Below, one piece after another: positions 21,326 through 29,705 of a stretch of 64,000 bases of DNA. The DNA comes from CAZGLK01 sp964526375 (GTDB lineage: Bacteria; Patescibacteriota; Minisyncoccia; JACQLN01): NCBI GenBank assembly GCA_964526375.1, contig CAZGLK010000001.1, positions 1 to 64,000 on the forward strand, given 5' to 3'. The position numbers and the translations under genes were made by a program. Below the pieces are notes generated by a model that was given only the letters and a program-made list of their open reading frames with translations, was not told the origin of the DNA and did no database searches. The stretch's first letter is position 1; every line of letters begins with the position of its first letter.

Positions 21326-24300
21326 ATGAGTTATCTAAATAGCAAAACCCGCGAGTTGGGCAAAAAGGTTATCTCCGTCGGTTTGGCGGTAACAACCTTT
21401 GCCTGGCTGGTGGGTGTTCCTTCTGCGGGCGCGCAAACAAGCGCCGATCAGATCGCGGCGTTGCTGGCGCAGATTCAAGCTCTGCAGGCGCAGTTGGTGG
21501 CTTTGCAGGCGCAAAGCGGCGGCAGTGCCGGTGCGGCGGCTTGTACTTTCACCCGAAGCTTAACAATGGGCTCGCGGGGTGATGATGTAAAGTGTCTGCA
21601 GGAATATCTAACTGATACGGGTCACTTTACCTACTCCGGCGGCGCTACCGGATACTTTGGTTCCATAACCAAAGCGGCCGTGGCGGCTTGGCAGGCCGAC
21701 AATGATATCAGCCCGGCGCGAGGTTACTTTGGCCCTATTTCAAGGGCAAAGTATAGTGAGATGGCAGTGGTGGCGCCAACTACTCCCACAACTCCGACAA
21801 CGCCAACCACGCCCGGGACAACTCCGACAACCCCGGCCGGCACCGGCTTGACGGTGGCTTTGGCTTCCGATACTGCCGCGGCTGGTTTGTTCGGCGAGAG
21901 CTTTGCTTCGCGGCCGTTTACCAAAATAAACTTTACGGCTTCGGCCGACGGCGACATTACGGTAAAATCGGTAACGGTGGAAAGAACCGGTCAGGCGGCT
22001 GATGCGGTCTTTAGTGGCCTTATTGTGCTGGATGAAACCGGCACCAGAATCGGAACTTCCAAAACACTAAATTCCAATCACCAAGCCGTTTTGAACGAAC
22101 CCTTTGTGGTTAAAGCCGGAACAACGCGAGGCATGACTTTGGCGGGAGATTCCGATAACAACCAAGACGCTTATGCCGGCCAGATTGCCACCTTGAGCTT
22201 GATAGCGGTGGATGCCGGTACGGCCACGGTCAACGGCACTTTGCCAATAACCGGTAACGGCATGACCATTAACTCAACTTTGGCGGTGGGTACTTTGACT
22301 TTGACCACCGGCGCTAGAGAGCCCGGTTCCAGCCCCACCAAAGAGGTCGGTTTGACCAACTATACCTTTGCCTCTATTAAGTTGTCGGCTGGTTCAGCGG
22401 AAGATATGACTGTTAAATCCATTCGCTGGAATCAGTCGGGTTCGGCGGCTACGGGCGACTTAGCTAATGCTAAAACATGTATTGACGGCGGCGATTGCTA
22501 CGATCATGTTGTTTCCAGCGACGGCAAGTACTACACGGCCAAATTCGGTGATGCCGGTTTGAAGCTGACTAAGGGCGAATTCAAAGATATCTACATTAAG
22601 GGAGATATTGTCAGCGGTTCCGGCCGCGGCGTGGACTTTGATTTGTACCGCTATGCCGACATCAAAGTTACCGGCAATGTTTACGGCTACGACATTTTGC
22701 CCACGGCCACCAACTCGGCTGACTCGGCCACGGACGATGATGGCACCTTCCAAGATGCTAACCCCAACTACGATGGGTATGAAGTTACGATTTCCAACGG
22801 CACCATCAATGTAACCAAGTCCAACAAGGTGGCGGCCCAGAATGTGGCGGTCAATCTTTCCAACCAGATTTTGGGTGGGTTTGATGTGGAAGTAAAGGGC
22901 GAGGAAATTTCGGTGGCGGCCATGAATTTTGATGTGTCCACAATAGATGCGGCTGGCACGGGAGGCGCCATTGATTCCAACGACATTACCAGCATCACTT
23001 TGGTGGATGGCAATGGCAACACGGTGGCCGGTCCGGTGGATGGCGTGGCCGGCGGTAACAACGGTATTCAGTTTACCGACACGGTTACCTTCCCCATCGG
23101 CACCAACACTTACACCATTAAGGGTAAAATGGGCACCGATTTCTTGAGCAACGACACGGTGGCGGCTTCCACCACGCCCAGTTCCGACTGGACCACGGTC
23201 AGAGGCAAGACCACGGGCAATTCCATTACGCCCAGCCCGACCAGTGCCGTTACCCTAAACACCATGACGGTTAAGGCGGCGGCGATGACGGTTACGGTTT
23301 CCCCCACGCCGACGGCTCAAAATATAGTGACTGGTTCCAAAGCATTCGTTTTTGCCAACTATGTTTTTGACGCTTCGGCTTCGGGCGAAGACATTAGATC
23401 AACCTTAATAAAGACCCGATTCACTGGCACCAGCAATACGGCTGATCAATTGCAGAGTTGCGGATTGTTTGACGGTACGAACGCGCTGACCACCGGCGGC
23501 AATACCAACAGCCCGGCTAACACCGTGGCAACCGGCGATGACCTTACTTTCAATTTGGACAGCGGTTTGATTACGCCCAAGGGCTCGGTTAAGACCATTA
23601 GCTTAAAGTGCGATGTTAAAGGCAATGTGGATGCTGAAGCCACGGCTGGCACAACCACCTTTAGTTTGGGCATAACCAACGCGGCCGGCAGCATAACCTC
23701 AACCGGCCAGACATCGGGCCAATCGGTTACCGAGACCATTACCCAAGCCAACGGCCAGGCCATGACCCTGCAGAGCGGCGGATCGCTTACTCTAGCTTTG
23801 GATGCTTCCAGCCCGGCTTTGAAGTGGGTGCAAGCGGGGGCAACCGACCAAATCTTGGCGGTATTCCGGCTTAATGCCAACTATGAGGCCGTTAAGCTGG
23901 AACGGATGGGACTGCAGCTTTCTACTTCCACCAATGCCGCGCCGAATGCTATGGCTTCTAACACGCCGGCCGATATTCAGAAGGTGACTCTGTGGAATGG
24001 CGCTAAGAAGATAGGCGAGGTTCAGTTTAGTAGTTCTGATTTTGCTACTACCACCTTTTCTACTAGCTTTGGCGCTACCGATGAGGATCTGACGGTGCCT
24101 AAGGACGGCCAAATGCTGTTAACGGTTAAAGGTGACATCGGAAGCATCGGCACTGTGACTCAAGCTTTCCCCGGACACTTGGCAGTGGTTAACTATGATT
24201 CCGGTTCAGCGGATGATGAAGCCAACCGCGGGGTGAAAGGCACTGGAGCGTCTTCGGGTACGGCTTTGTATGCGGCAGGATCGGATACGGCATCCAACGG

Positions 24301-25147
24301 CGCCAGAATTAGCAAGGCAATTCCTACGGTGGAAAGAGTGGCGTTTACGAGCGCTAAGTTTGCCAACTTGAATGACCAGAACCTGTATCGCTTTAAGGTT
24401 TCCGCTCCGGCTGGGACAAACGGCATTAGCTTGTACAAGTTTACCTTTAATGTGGCTACTTCAGTCAGCGGTTACTTGCAGGAGCTGCCGGGTGATGGCG
24501 ATATACCCCCGGAACTGTCCGGCTTTAGAGTGACCAACTTTAGGGTATACTGCTACGATGATGCCGCCTTTTCCAACGCGTCTTGTCCGAATGTCGGCGC
24601 TACCGGTGGGTTGTTGAACGGAAGCGGAGTTTCGGATGAATCCACGGTTATGTCCAGCTCTACCGCTGGCTTAACGGCTCCGGCTAATGATGTAGACATC
24701 AACATAACCTTTAATCCAACCAATCCTTCCAGCGCCACGACAGAGGGAGTTAAGATTGACGCGGGAACAAGCAAGTACTTTGTCTTGAAAGCCGATGTTA
24801 CGGGTGCAAGCTCCACGCCTTCCATCTCTACCAAGATGCTGGGTGACGCTTCATTCGCTTCTATTGTGAATGCGGTGGGCAGCTTTAGCGATGCCGGTGC
24901 TATTCCCGATGGCGTTGACACTGATTTGACCATGGCCGGGGATGATTGGACCAATGGTTTCTACATCTTTGCCACCACGGCGAGCGATGTGGATCTGTGG
25001 GATGACGATGACTTCATCTGGTCCGGTAATTCTACCAACACCGCCGCGACGGATGTGAATGCCTATGACTGGTTTAACGGATTCTTGGTGCCGGGGCTGT
25101 CTAACACCGATGTCTCTCAAACCGAGATTTTGACCTTGAGCCAGTAG
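21326..25147 (+). CDS. large secreted surface protein with peptidoglycan-binding domain, S-layer candidate
   Basis: A 1,273-residue product from ATG 21326. The signal peptide (VISVGLAVTTFAWLVGVPSAGA) is followed by a short coiled coil rich in Gln and Leu (ALLAQIQALQAQ), then a PG_binding_1 domain (GSRGDDVKCLQEYL, TGYFGSITKAAVAAWQ). A Thr-Pro linker comes next, then about 1,000 residues of repetitive Thr/Ser/Gly/Ala-rich beta-strand sequence. This is the architecture of the CPR S-layer-like proteins. The PG-binding domain would anchor it to the wall while the beta region faces out; it is a likely acceptor for the glycans made by the locus downstream. Two hairpins, one an intrinsic terminator, follow the gene. 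Confidence 0.82.
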   Translation: MSYLNSKTRELGKKVISVGLAVTTFAWLVGVPSAGAQTSADQIAALLAQIQALQAQLVALQAQSGGSAGAAACTFTRSLTMGSRGDDVKCLQEYLTDTGHFTYSGGATGYFGSITKAAVAAWQADNDISPARGYFGPISRAKYSEMAVVAPTTPTTPTTPTTPGTTPTTPAGTGLTVALASDTAAAGLFGESFASRPFTKINFTASADGDITVKSVTVERTGQAADAVFSGLIVLDETGTRIGTSKTLNSNHQAVLNEPFVVKAGTTRGMTLAGDSDNNQDAYAGQIATLSLIAVDAGTATVNGTLPITGNGMTINSTLAVGTLTLTTGAREPGSSPTKEVGLTNYTFASIKLSAGSAEDMTVKSIRWNQSGSAATGDLANAKTCIDGGDCYDHVVSSDGKYYTAKFGDAGLKLTKGEFKDIYIKGDIVSGSGRGVDFDLYRYADIKVTGNVYGYDILPTATNSADSATDDDGTFQDANPNYDGYEVTISNGTINVTKSNKVAAQNVAVNLSNQILGGFDVEVKGEEISVAAMNFDVSTIDAAGTGGAIDSNDITSITLVDGNGNTVAGPVDGVAGGNNGIQFTDTVTFPIGTNTYTIKGKMGTDFLSNDTVAASTTPSSDWTTVRGKTTGNSITPSPTSAVTLNTMTVKAAAMTVTVSPTPTAQNIVTGSKAFVFANYVFDASASGEDIRSTLIKTRFTGTSNTADQLQSCGLFDGTNALTTGGNTNSPANTVATGDDLTFNLDSGLITPKGSVKTISLKCDVKGNVDAEATAGTTTFSLGITNAAGSITSTGQTSGQSVTETITQANGQAMTLQSGGSLTLALDASSPALKWVQAGATDQILAVFRLNANYEAVKLERMGLQLSTSTNAAPNAMASNTPADIQKVTLWNGAKKIGEVQFSSSDFATTTFSTSFGATDEDLTVPKDGQMLLTVKGDIGSIGTVTQAFPGHLAVVNYDSGSADDEANRGVKGTGASSGTALYAAGSDTASNGARISKAIPTVERVAFTSAKFANLNDQNLYRFKVSAPAGTNGISLYKFTFNVATSVSGYLQELPGDGDIPPELSGFRVTNFRVYCYDDAAFSNASCPNVGATGGLLNGSGVSDESTVMSSSTAGLTAPANDVDINITFNPTNPSSATTEGVKIDAGTSKYFVLKADVTGASSTPSISTKMLGDASFASIVNAVGSFSDAGAIPDGVDTDLTMAGDDWTNGFYIFATTASDVDLWDDDDFIWSGNSTNTAATDVNAYDWFNGFLVPGLSNTDVSQTEILTLSQ

Positions 25148-25164
25148 TAATTAGCCACCTTGTG

Positions 25165-25231
25165 CCCCGACTCAAGTCGGGGGGCTAGAACACCCCCTCA
25201 CTCGATTTATCGAGTGAGGGGGTTGTTTTTT
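25165..25231 (+). terminator. double-hairpin terminator
   Basis: CCCCGACT/AGTCGGGG (25165-25182) is followed by a 14-bp stem CCCCCTCACTCGAT with its complement (25193-25222) and a T-rich tail. A very strong stop after the surface-protein gene. Confidence 0.9.
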
Positions 25232-25263
25232 TGTGTGGATCCTGTTAGATTTAAGTCCTATCT

Positions 25264-25281
25264 GTAGTGAGCTTGTCGAAC
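25264..25281. repeat. GAGCTTGTCGAA repeat
   Basis: GTAGTGAGCTTGTCGAAC, one half of the GTTCGACAAGCTC-type repeat common in many bacterial spacers. It abuts the start codon of the TPR gene. Confidence 0.35.
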
Positions 25282-25282
25282 T

Positions 25283-26089
25283 ATGTTCAAACTAAACAAA
25301 AAATTGTTGGTTGGCGTCGGTGTTGTTCTTGTTTTGGCATTGATAATTATAGCCGATCGTTTGCTGAAAAAACCGGCTCTGCCTCCTGACAATACGCCCA
25401 CGGCATTGGAGCACAATAGCCAAGACATTGCTGGCAATGTGCCGAGAGAGTCAGTCCAAAAACCTTCCGGCAAATCTGGGCAGTTGAGCCAGATACCGCC
25501 TTACTCGGGCCGGCCTTTGAGCGAGGTACGTTTTGGGCAAGGTTTTTCCGCGCCCCAGGAAAGGATAAGCCAGCAGCGCCGCGATCTGGCTTTGTTGGCC
25601 GCGGTTTTAACTGCCCAGCCGTTGGGGGCGGAAGGGGTTAATGATTGGATTGCTTTGGGATCAATTAAAAAATTTTTTAACGATTACGAAGGCGCCAAAG
25701 ACGCCTGGGAGTATGCCGGTGTTTTATACCCCGGAAACGCCCTTTCTTTTGCCAATTTGGGACACCTTTATGGGTTTTATTTGGGTGATGCAGCCAAGGC
25801 AGAGAATAGTTTTAGACGCGCCATTGACAGCGATCCCTACCAGCCCAGCTATTATATTGGGCTGGCTGATTTGTACAGGCACGCCTATGCTTCCAAAAAA
25901 TCGGAAGCCCCCAAGGTTTTGCTGGAAGGAATGAGTGTGATTGGAGACGCAAATTTAGTGCTGAGTTTGGCTACTTTTTATCGGGATGAGGGAGACAAGA
26001 CCAATGCCGTAAAGTACTACGAGGAAGTTCTAAAAATCGCGCCGGATCAGGCGGGGGTGAGGGAAGAGATTGACAGATTAAGTAATTAA
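25283..26089 (+). CDS. membrane-anchored TPR protein
   Basis: A 268-residue product with an N-terminal membrane helix (LLVGVGVVLVLALIIIADRLL), a Pro/Ser-rich linker to about residue 95, then TPR-like helices. Recognisable units are WIALGSIKKFFNDYEGAKDAWEY, NLGHLYGFYLGDAAKAENSF and YYIGLADLYRHAY, plus LATFYRDEGDKTNAVKYYEEVLKIAP at the end. TPRs are protein-binding scaffolds, here outside the membrane. It lies between the surface-protein gene and the glycan locus, so a role in envelope assembly is an inference. No clear ribosome binding site is seen because the upstream spacer is repeat sequence. Confidence 0.75.
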   Translation: MFKLNKKLLVGVGVVLVLALIIIADRLLKKPALPPDNTPTALEHNSQDIAGNVPRESVQKPSGKSGQLSQIPPYSGRPLSEVRFGQGFSAPQERISQQRRDLALLAAVLTAQPLGAEGVNDWIALGSIKKFFNDYEGAKDAWEYAGVLYPGNALSFANLGHLYGFYLGDAAKAENSFRRAIDSDPYQPSYYIGLADLYRHAYASKKSEAPKVLLEGMSVIGDANLVLSLATFYRDEGDKTNAVKYYEEVLKIAPDQAGVREEIDRLSN

Positions 26090-26129
26090 GTAACTGGTAA
26101 TTACGTAATTACTTAGTTACTAAATTACT
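26081..26129. repeat. TAATTAC word repeat
   Basis: Units of AGTAATTAAGTAAC and TTACGTAATTAC form overlapping short dyads. The stop codon of the TPR gene lies inside the array. Confidence 0.55.
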
Positions 26130-26196
26130 GCATTTCCCTTGTTATTTTTACCTGCGGTTTTGGGTTATAGTGTTAGTGAATTAGGAATAAGGAATT

Positions 26197-28551
26197 ATGA
26201 ATGATCCAAGGCCGCGGATTTTGATTTTTTCTCTGGCCTATTTCCCTTTAGTGGGTGGCGCCGAAATTGCCGTAAAAGAAATCGCCGATCGCCTCGGTGA
26301 TGTTTTTGATTTTGACCTGATAACTCTGGGATTTGGCAAAGACTGGCCCAAAGAAGAAAAAATAGGCCAGACGAGGGTTTTTCGGGTAAAAAAGGGCTTT
26401 ATACTGCCCAAGCTGACCTTCGCCCTTAAGGGGGCAATTTTGGCCCACAAACTGCATTCCCGCAGCCAATATCAGCTAATCTGGCCGATTATGGCCGCCT
26501 ATGCCGGCTTGGCCGGTTTGCTGTTTAAGTTTCTGCACCCCAAAATACCCCTGCTTTTGACTTTGCAGGAAGGCGACTCGGAATCACATATTTTAAAACG
26601 AGTGGGCGTATTTTACCCTCTATGGCGGCTGATTTTTAAGAAAGCTGATTACATACAAGCCATCAGCAATTACTTGGCTGGTTTTGCCCGTAGGCATGGA
26701 GCGAGGTGTCCGGTAGAGATAGTTCCTAATGGTGTGAATCTTAAAAATTTCCAATTTCCAATTTCCAATTTCCAATTAAATTCCAAATTCCAAACAAGCT
26801 CCAAGTTCCAAGCTCCAAGCTCCAAGACGATAATCACTACCTCTCGGTTGGTTTATAAGAATGGAATTGATATTTTGATTAGGGCCGCGGCAGATCTAAA
26901 GTTCCAAGCTCCAAGCTCCAAGTTCCAAGTTCTCATTGTCGGCGATGGCCCCGATCGTTCCAAGTTAGAGAAACTTGCCGCCGATCTTGCTGTTTCCGAT
27001 AGGATTAAATTCGTTGGCCATATTGATCCCGACCTAATTCCCGGCTATCTTGCCCAAGCCGATATTTTTGTCCGTCCATCCCGCTCCGAGGGTTTGGGTA
27101 ATTCGTTTTTAGAGGCCATGGCGGCCGGTCTTCCGATTGTTGGTACAGCTGTAGGCGGGATCACCGATTTTTTAAAAGATGGCGAGACTGGTTTGGTGTG
27201 CCAAGTTGACGATTCTAACGATTTGGCCGAAAAAATTGTTAAAGTTTTGAGTGATGCCGAGCTGTCTCATAAATTGGCCGAGAATGGTAGGAGGTTGGTT
27301 GAAACTGGCTATTCTTGGGATAAAATTGCGTCAAAAATGAAAGCAATCCTGAACTCCCTATACCCTAAACCCTATACCCTATACCCTATACCCTATACCC
27401 CAAACCCTCGAATCTTGTTGGCCACCGGCATTTATCCCCCCGAAATCGGCGGGCCGGCCACTTATGCCGTTTTGCTGGAAAAGGAATTGCCCAAGCGAGG
27501 TATCGGCGTATCCGTGCTGCCATTTAGAGCCGTAAGAAATTGGCCAAAGGGTTTGCGCCACCTTCTTTATTTTATAAAGGCCACGCGTCTTTGCCGCGGG
27601 CACGATTTGATTTTGGCGCAAGACACCATCAGCGTCGGCTTGCCTTCCTTGCTGGCGGCTAAACTATTAAGAAAAAGATTCTTGATCCGCGTGCCCGGGG
27701 ATTATGTTTGGGAACAATCCGTTCAGCGCTTTGGCGTTAAAGATTCCATAGATGATTTTCAGCACCCGAATAGCGCGCCTTCGCCTGGCGGCTTCGGCAA
27801 CACGAAAGCGCCCACCCGAATAAAAAGATATCCCTGGCGAGTAGAATTTTTAAGATCGGTTCAGAAATTTGTCGTTAACCACGCCGACACGGTTATTACC
27901 CCAAGTATTTATTTCAGGGATTTGGTCCGCAGTTGGGTCAAGGACAAAAACAAAGTAATAACTATTTATAACGGTATTGATTTATCAATTTATGAACCAA
28001 CCCTAAACCCTAAACCCTATACCCTAAAAACTATTGTTTCCGCTGGTCGGTTGGTGCCGTGGAAGGGCTTTGATATGGTTATAGAGATGATGCGGGATTT
28101 GCCGGAGTGGAGGTTGGTTATAATCGGCGATGGTCCGGAGCGGGAAAATCTCCAATTACTAATTACTAATTACCAATTACAAAACCGCGTTACGCTTACC
28201 GGCGCAATTCCAAGAGAAAAAGTGTTGGAATATTTGATGCAAGCTAAGATATTTGTTCTGAATACCTCCTTTGAAAGTTTTTCGTTTCAGATTGTGGAAG
28301 CCATGAGTTTGGGTCTGCCGGTTATTGCTTCTAATATAGGCAATCTTGCGGAGATTATAGAAAACGGCGTCGACGGAATGTTGGTGGAGCCGAATAACAA
28401 AGAGCAGTTTTTGGCCGCCGTGGCGAGACTGGAGCGAGACGAAGGTTTTAGGAAAAGCATTTCCGAACAGGCCCGGGTAAAAGCCCAAAACTTTTCTTTA
28501 GAAAGGACCCTGGCCGCCCTAGAGAATTTATTAAGAAACTTACTGCCATGA
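26197..28551 (+). CDS. fusion of two GT4-family glycosyltransferases
   Basis: A 784-residue protein made of two complete GT-B units. Unit 1 (about 1-388) has YFPLVGGAEIAVKEIA, the acceptor-side EIVPNGVN, VGDGPDRSKL and EGLGNSFLEAMAAGLPIVGT. Unit 2 (about 405-784) has TGIYPPEIGGPATYAVLL, TIYNGID, IGDGPERENL and SFQIVEAMSLGLPVIAS. Both carry the E-x7-E donor-sugar motif, so both may be active. The join (about 388-404) is coded by CCCTATA/CCCTAAA repeats (27356-27408), and further word repeats insert Asn-, Gln- and Ser-rich loops at 26748, 26900, 28001 and 28152. A 40-base GC-rich insert at 27773-27812 is flanked by the 10-base direct repeat CACCCGAATA. It couples to the next gene by ATGA. Confidence 0.85.
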   Translation: MNDPRPRILIFSLAYFPLVGGAEIAVKEIADRLGDVFDFDLITLGFGKDWPKEEKIGQTRVFRVKKGFILPKLTFALKGAILAHKLHSRSQYQLIWPIMAAYAGLAGLLFKFLHPKIPLLLTLQEGDSESHILKRVGVFYPLWRLIFKKADYIQAISNYLAGFARRHGARCPVEIVPNGVNLKNFQFPISNFQLNSKFQTSSKFQAPSSKTIITTSRLVYKNGIDILIRAAADLKFQAPSSKFQVLIVGDGPDRSKLEKLAADLAVSDRIKFVGHIDPDLIPGYLAQADIFVRPSRSEGLGNSFLEAMAAGLPIVGTAVGGITDFLKDGETGLVCQVDDSNDLAEKIVKVLSDAELSHKLAENGRRLVETGYSWDKIASKMKAILNSLYPKPYTLYPIPYTPNPRILLATGIYPPEIGGPATYAVLLEKELPKRGIGVSVLPFRAVRNWPKGLRHLLYFIKATRLCRGHDLILAQDTISVGLPSLLAAKLLRKRFLIRVPGDYVWEQSVQRFGVKDSIDDFQHPNSAPSPGGFGNTKAPTRIKRYPWRVEFLRSVQKFVVNHADTVITPSIYFRDLVRSWVKDKNKVITIYNGIDLSIYEPTLNPKPYTLKTIVSAGRLVPWKGFDMVIEMMRDLPEWRLVIIGDGPERENLQLLITNYQLQNRVTLTGAIPREKVLEYLMQAKIFVLNTSFESFSFQIVEAMSLGLPVIASNIGNLAEIIENGVDGMLVEPNNKEQFLAAVARLERDEGFRKSISEQARVKAQNFSLERTLAALENLLRNLLP
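26748..26931 (+). repeat. in-frame CCAATTT and CCAAGCT word repeats
   Basis: Two arrays (26748-26826 and 26900-26931) of TTCCAATTTCCAA and GTTCCAAGCTCCAAG words code for Phe-, Gln-, Asn- and Ser-rich loops before and after the first strand of the C-terminal half of GT unit 1. Confidence 0.75.
27356..27408 (+). repeat. in-frame CCCTATA/CCCTAAA telomere-like array at the fusion joint
   Basis: About seven 7-base units. They translate in this frame as Tyr-Pro-Lys-Pro-Tyr-Thr-Leu type peptide and join the two glycosyltransferase units. Confidence 0.85.
28001..28027 (+). repeat. in-frame CCCTAAA/CCCTATA array
   Basis: Four units within GT unit 2, directly after its acceptor-side GID motif, a loop position. 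Confidence 0.8.
28152..28180 (+). repeat. in-frame TAATTAC word array
   Basis: CCAATTACTAATTACTAATTACC-like words code for a Leu-, Ile-, Thr-, Asn-, Tyr- and Gln-rich loop in GT unit 2. Confidence 0.7.
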
Positions 28552-29705
28552 TCATTTTAATGCTTTCTACCGATGAAAATATCTTAAAAGAGGGTTCGGA
28601 ATCCCAAAAACGGATGATTGATTACGGAGGTTTGGTGGAAGAATTGCATATCATCGTTTTTACAAAACGAAATTACCAATTACCAATTACCAATTACCAA
28701 CAAAATTCCAAATTCCAAATTTCAAAAAATGTTCGGATATACTCTACAAACACTTGGTTCAGACCGTTATATTTTTTCGATGCTTATCGGATTGGTCGAA
28801 GAGTTATTGAAAATTGTAAATTGAAAATTGAAAATTGGGTCGTGACGACCCAAGATCCTTTTGAAACTGGCCTGGTCGGTTGTTGGCTCAAGAAAAAATA
28901 CAAATTGCCCCTGCAGATTCAAGTCCACGCCGATTTTTTAAGCCCGCATTTTTGGCGAGAATCATTGAAGAATAAAATCCGTGTTTTGGTGGCTCAACGG
29001 TTAGTAAAGAAAGCAGACGGTATCAGAGTAGTTTCTGAGCGAATTAAAAATTTGTTATTATCCCTATACCCTAAACCCTATACCCTAAACCCTATTTCCG
29101 TCCTGCCGATTTTTGTGGATGTAGAAAAAATCAAAAACTCTCCAGTCAGAATTGATCTGCACCAAAAATATCCCGGCCGGTTCATAATTCTAATGGCTTC
29201 CCGCCTGACGCGGGAAAAAAACATCCCCATGGCTCTGGAAGCCATACGCGGATTAACGCGGAATAATACGCGGATTAACGCGGAAAAGATTTTATTACTT
29301 ATTGTCGGTGATGGTACAGAGCTTGAAAAGCTCAAACTACTCACTACTCACTACTCACTACAAACCGATGTCGTTTTTGAGCCCTGGACGGATGATTTGC
29401 CGTCGTATTACAAAACCGCCGATCTGTTTCTTTTAACTTCCAACTACGAAGGCTATGGTCGGACTGTTGTGGAAGCCGCAGCCGCCGGTTTGCCGGTTTT
29501 GATGACCGATGTCGGCGTGGCCATCGGCTCGGTTGTGCCTGTGGGCGACAGGGAAGTGTTGGCGGGTCATTTGGAATTGCTTGTCGGAAATCGGCTGGAG
29601 CGGGAGGGAATTCTGGAGGGCCAAAGGAGAAATTTAGAATTTTATCGTTCAAAAGAGGATTACCTAAAACAGCTTAAACAATCATGGCTAAACTGCTTTT
29701 CATAA
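28548..29705 (+). CDS. GT4-like glycosyltransferase
   Basis: A 385-residue GT-B protein. The C-terminal donor domain has LPIFVDVEKI, ILMASRLTREKNIPMALEAI, LIVGDGTELEKL, VVFEPWTDDLPSYYKTADLFLLTS and EGYGRTVVEAAAAGLPVLMTDVG, with the E-x7-E motif. The start ATG overlaps the stop of the fused GT (ATGA), indicating coupling. At least five word-repeat arrays are read in frame (28671-28724, 28807-28837, 29062-29094, 29246-29284, 29336-29361), all in predicted loops. Substrate not predictable; role in surface glycan assembly inferred from context. Confidence 0.83.
   Translation: MIILMLSTDENILKEGSESQKRMIDYGGLVEELHIIVFTKRNYQLPITNYQQNSKFQISKNVRIYSTNTWFRPLYFFDAYRIGRRVIENCKLKIENWVVTTQDPFETGLVGCWLKKKYKLPLQIQVHADFLSPHFWRESLKNKIRVLVAQRLVKKADGIRVVSERIKNLLLSLYPKPYTLNPISVLPIFVDVEKIKNSPVRIDLHQKYPGRFIILMASRLTREKNIPMALEAIRGLTRNNTRINAEKILLLIVGDGTELEKLKLLTTHYSLQTDVVFEPWTDDLPSYYKTADLFLLTSNYEGYGRTVVEAAAAGLPVLMTDVGVAIGSVVPVGDREVLAGHLELLVGNRLEREGILEGQRRNLEFYRSKEDYLKQLKQSWLNCFS
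28671..28837 (+). repeat. in-frame TTACCAA and AAATTGA word arrays
   Basis: AATTACCAATTACCAATTACC and ATTCCAAATTCC words (28671-28724), and GAAAATTGTAAATTGAAAATTG words (28807-28837), within the N-terminal half of the glycosyltransferase. Confidence 0.7.
29062..29361 (+). repeat. in-frame arrays: CCCTATA, ACGCGGATT and CTCACTA words
   Basis: Three separate arrays at 29062-29094, 29246-29284 and 29336-29361, each made of a different word family, all open in the glycosyltransferase frame. Confidence 0.75.

Noticed and set aside
27356..29094. CCCTAAA/CCCTATA arrays as eukaryotic telomere contamination
   Set aside because: The arrays are short, lie in frame inside intact bacterial glycosyltransferase genes, and occur with other unrelated word arrays of the same style in spacers.
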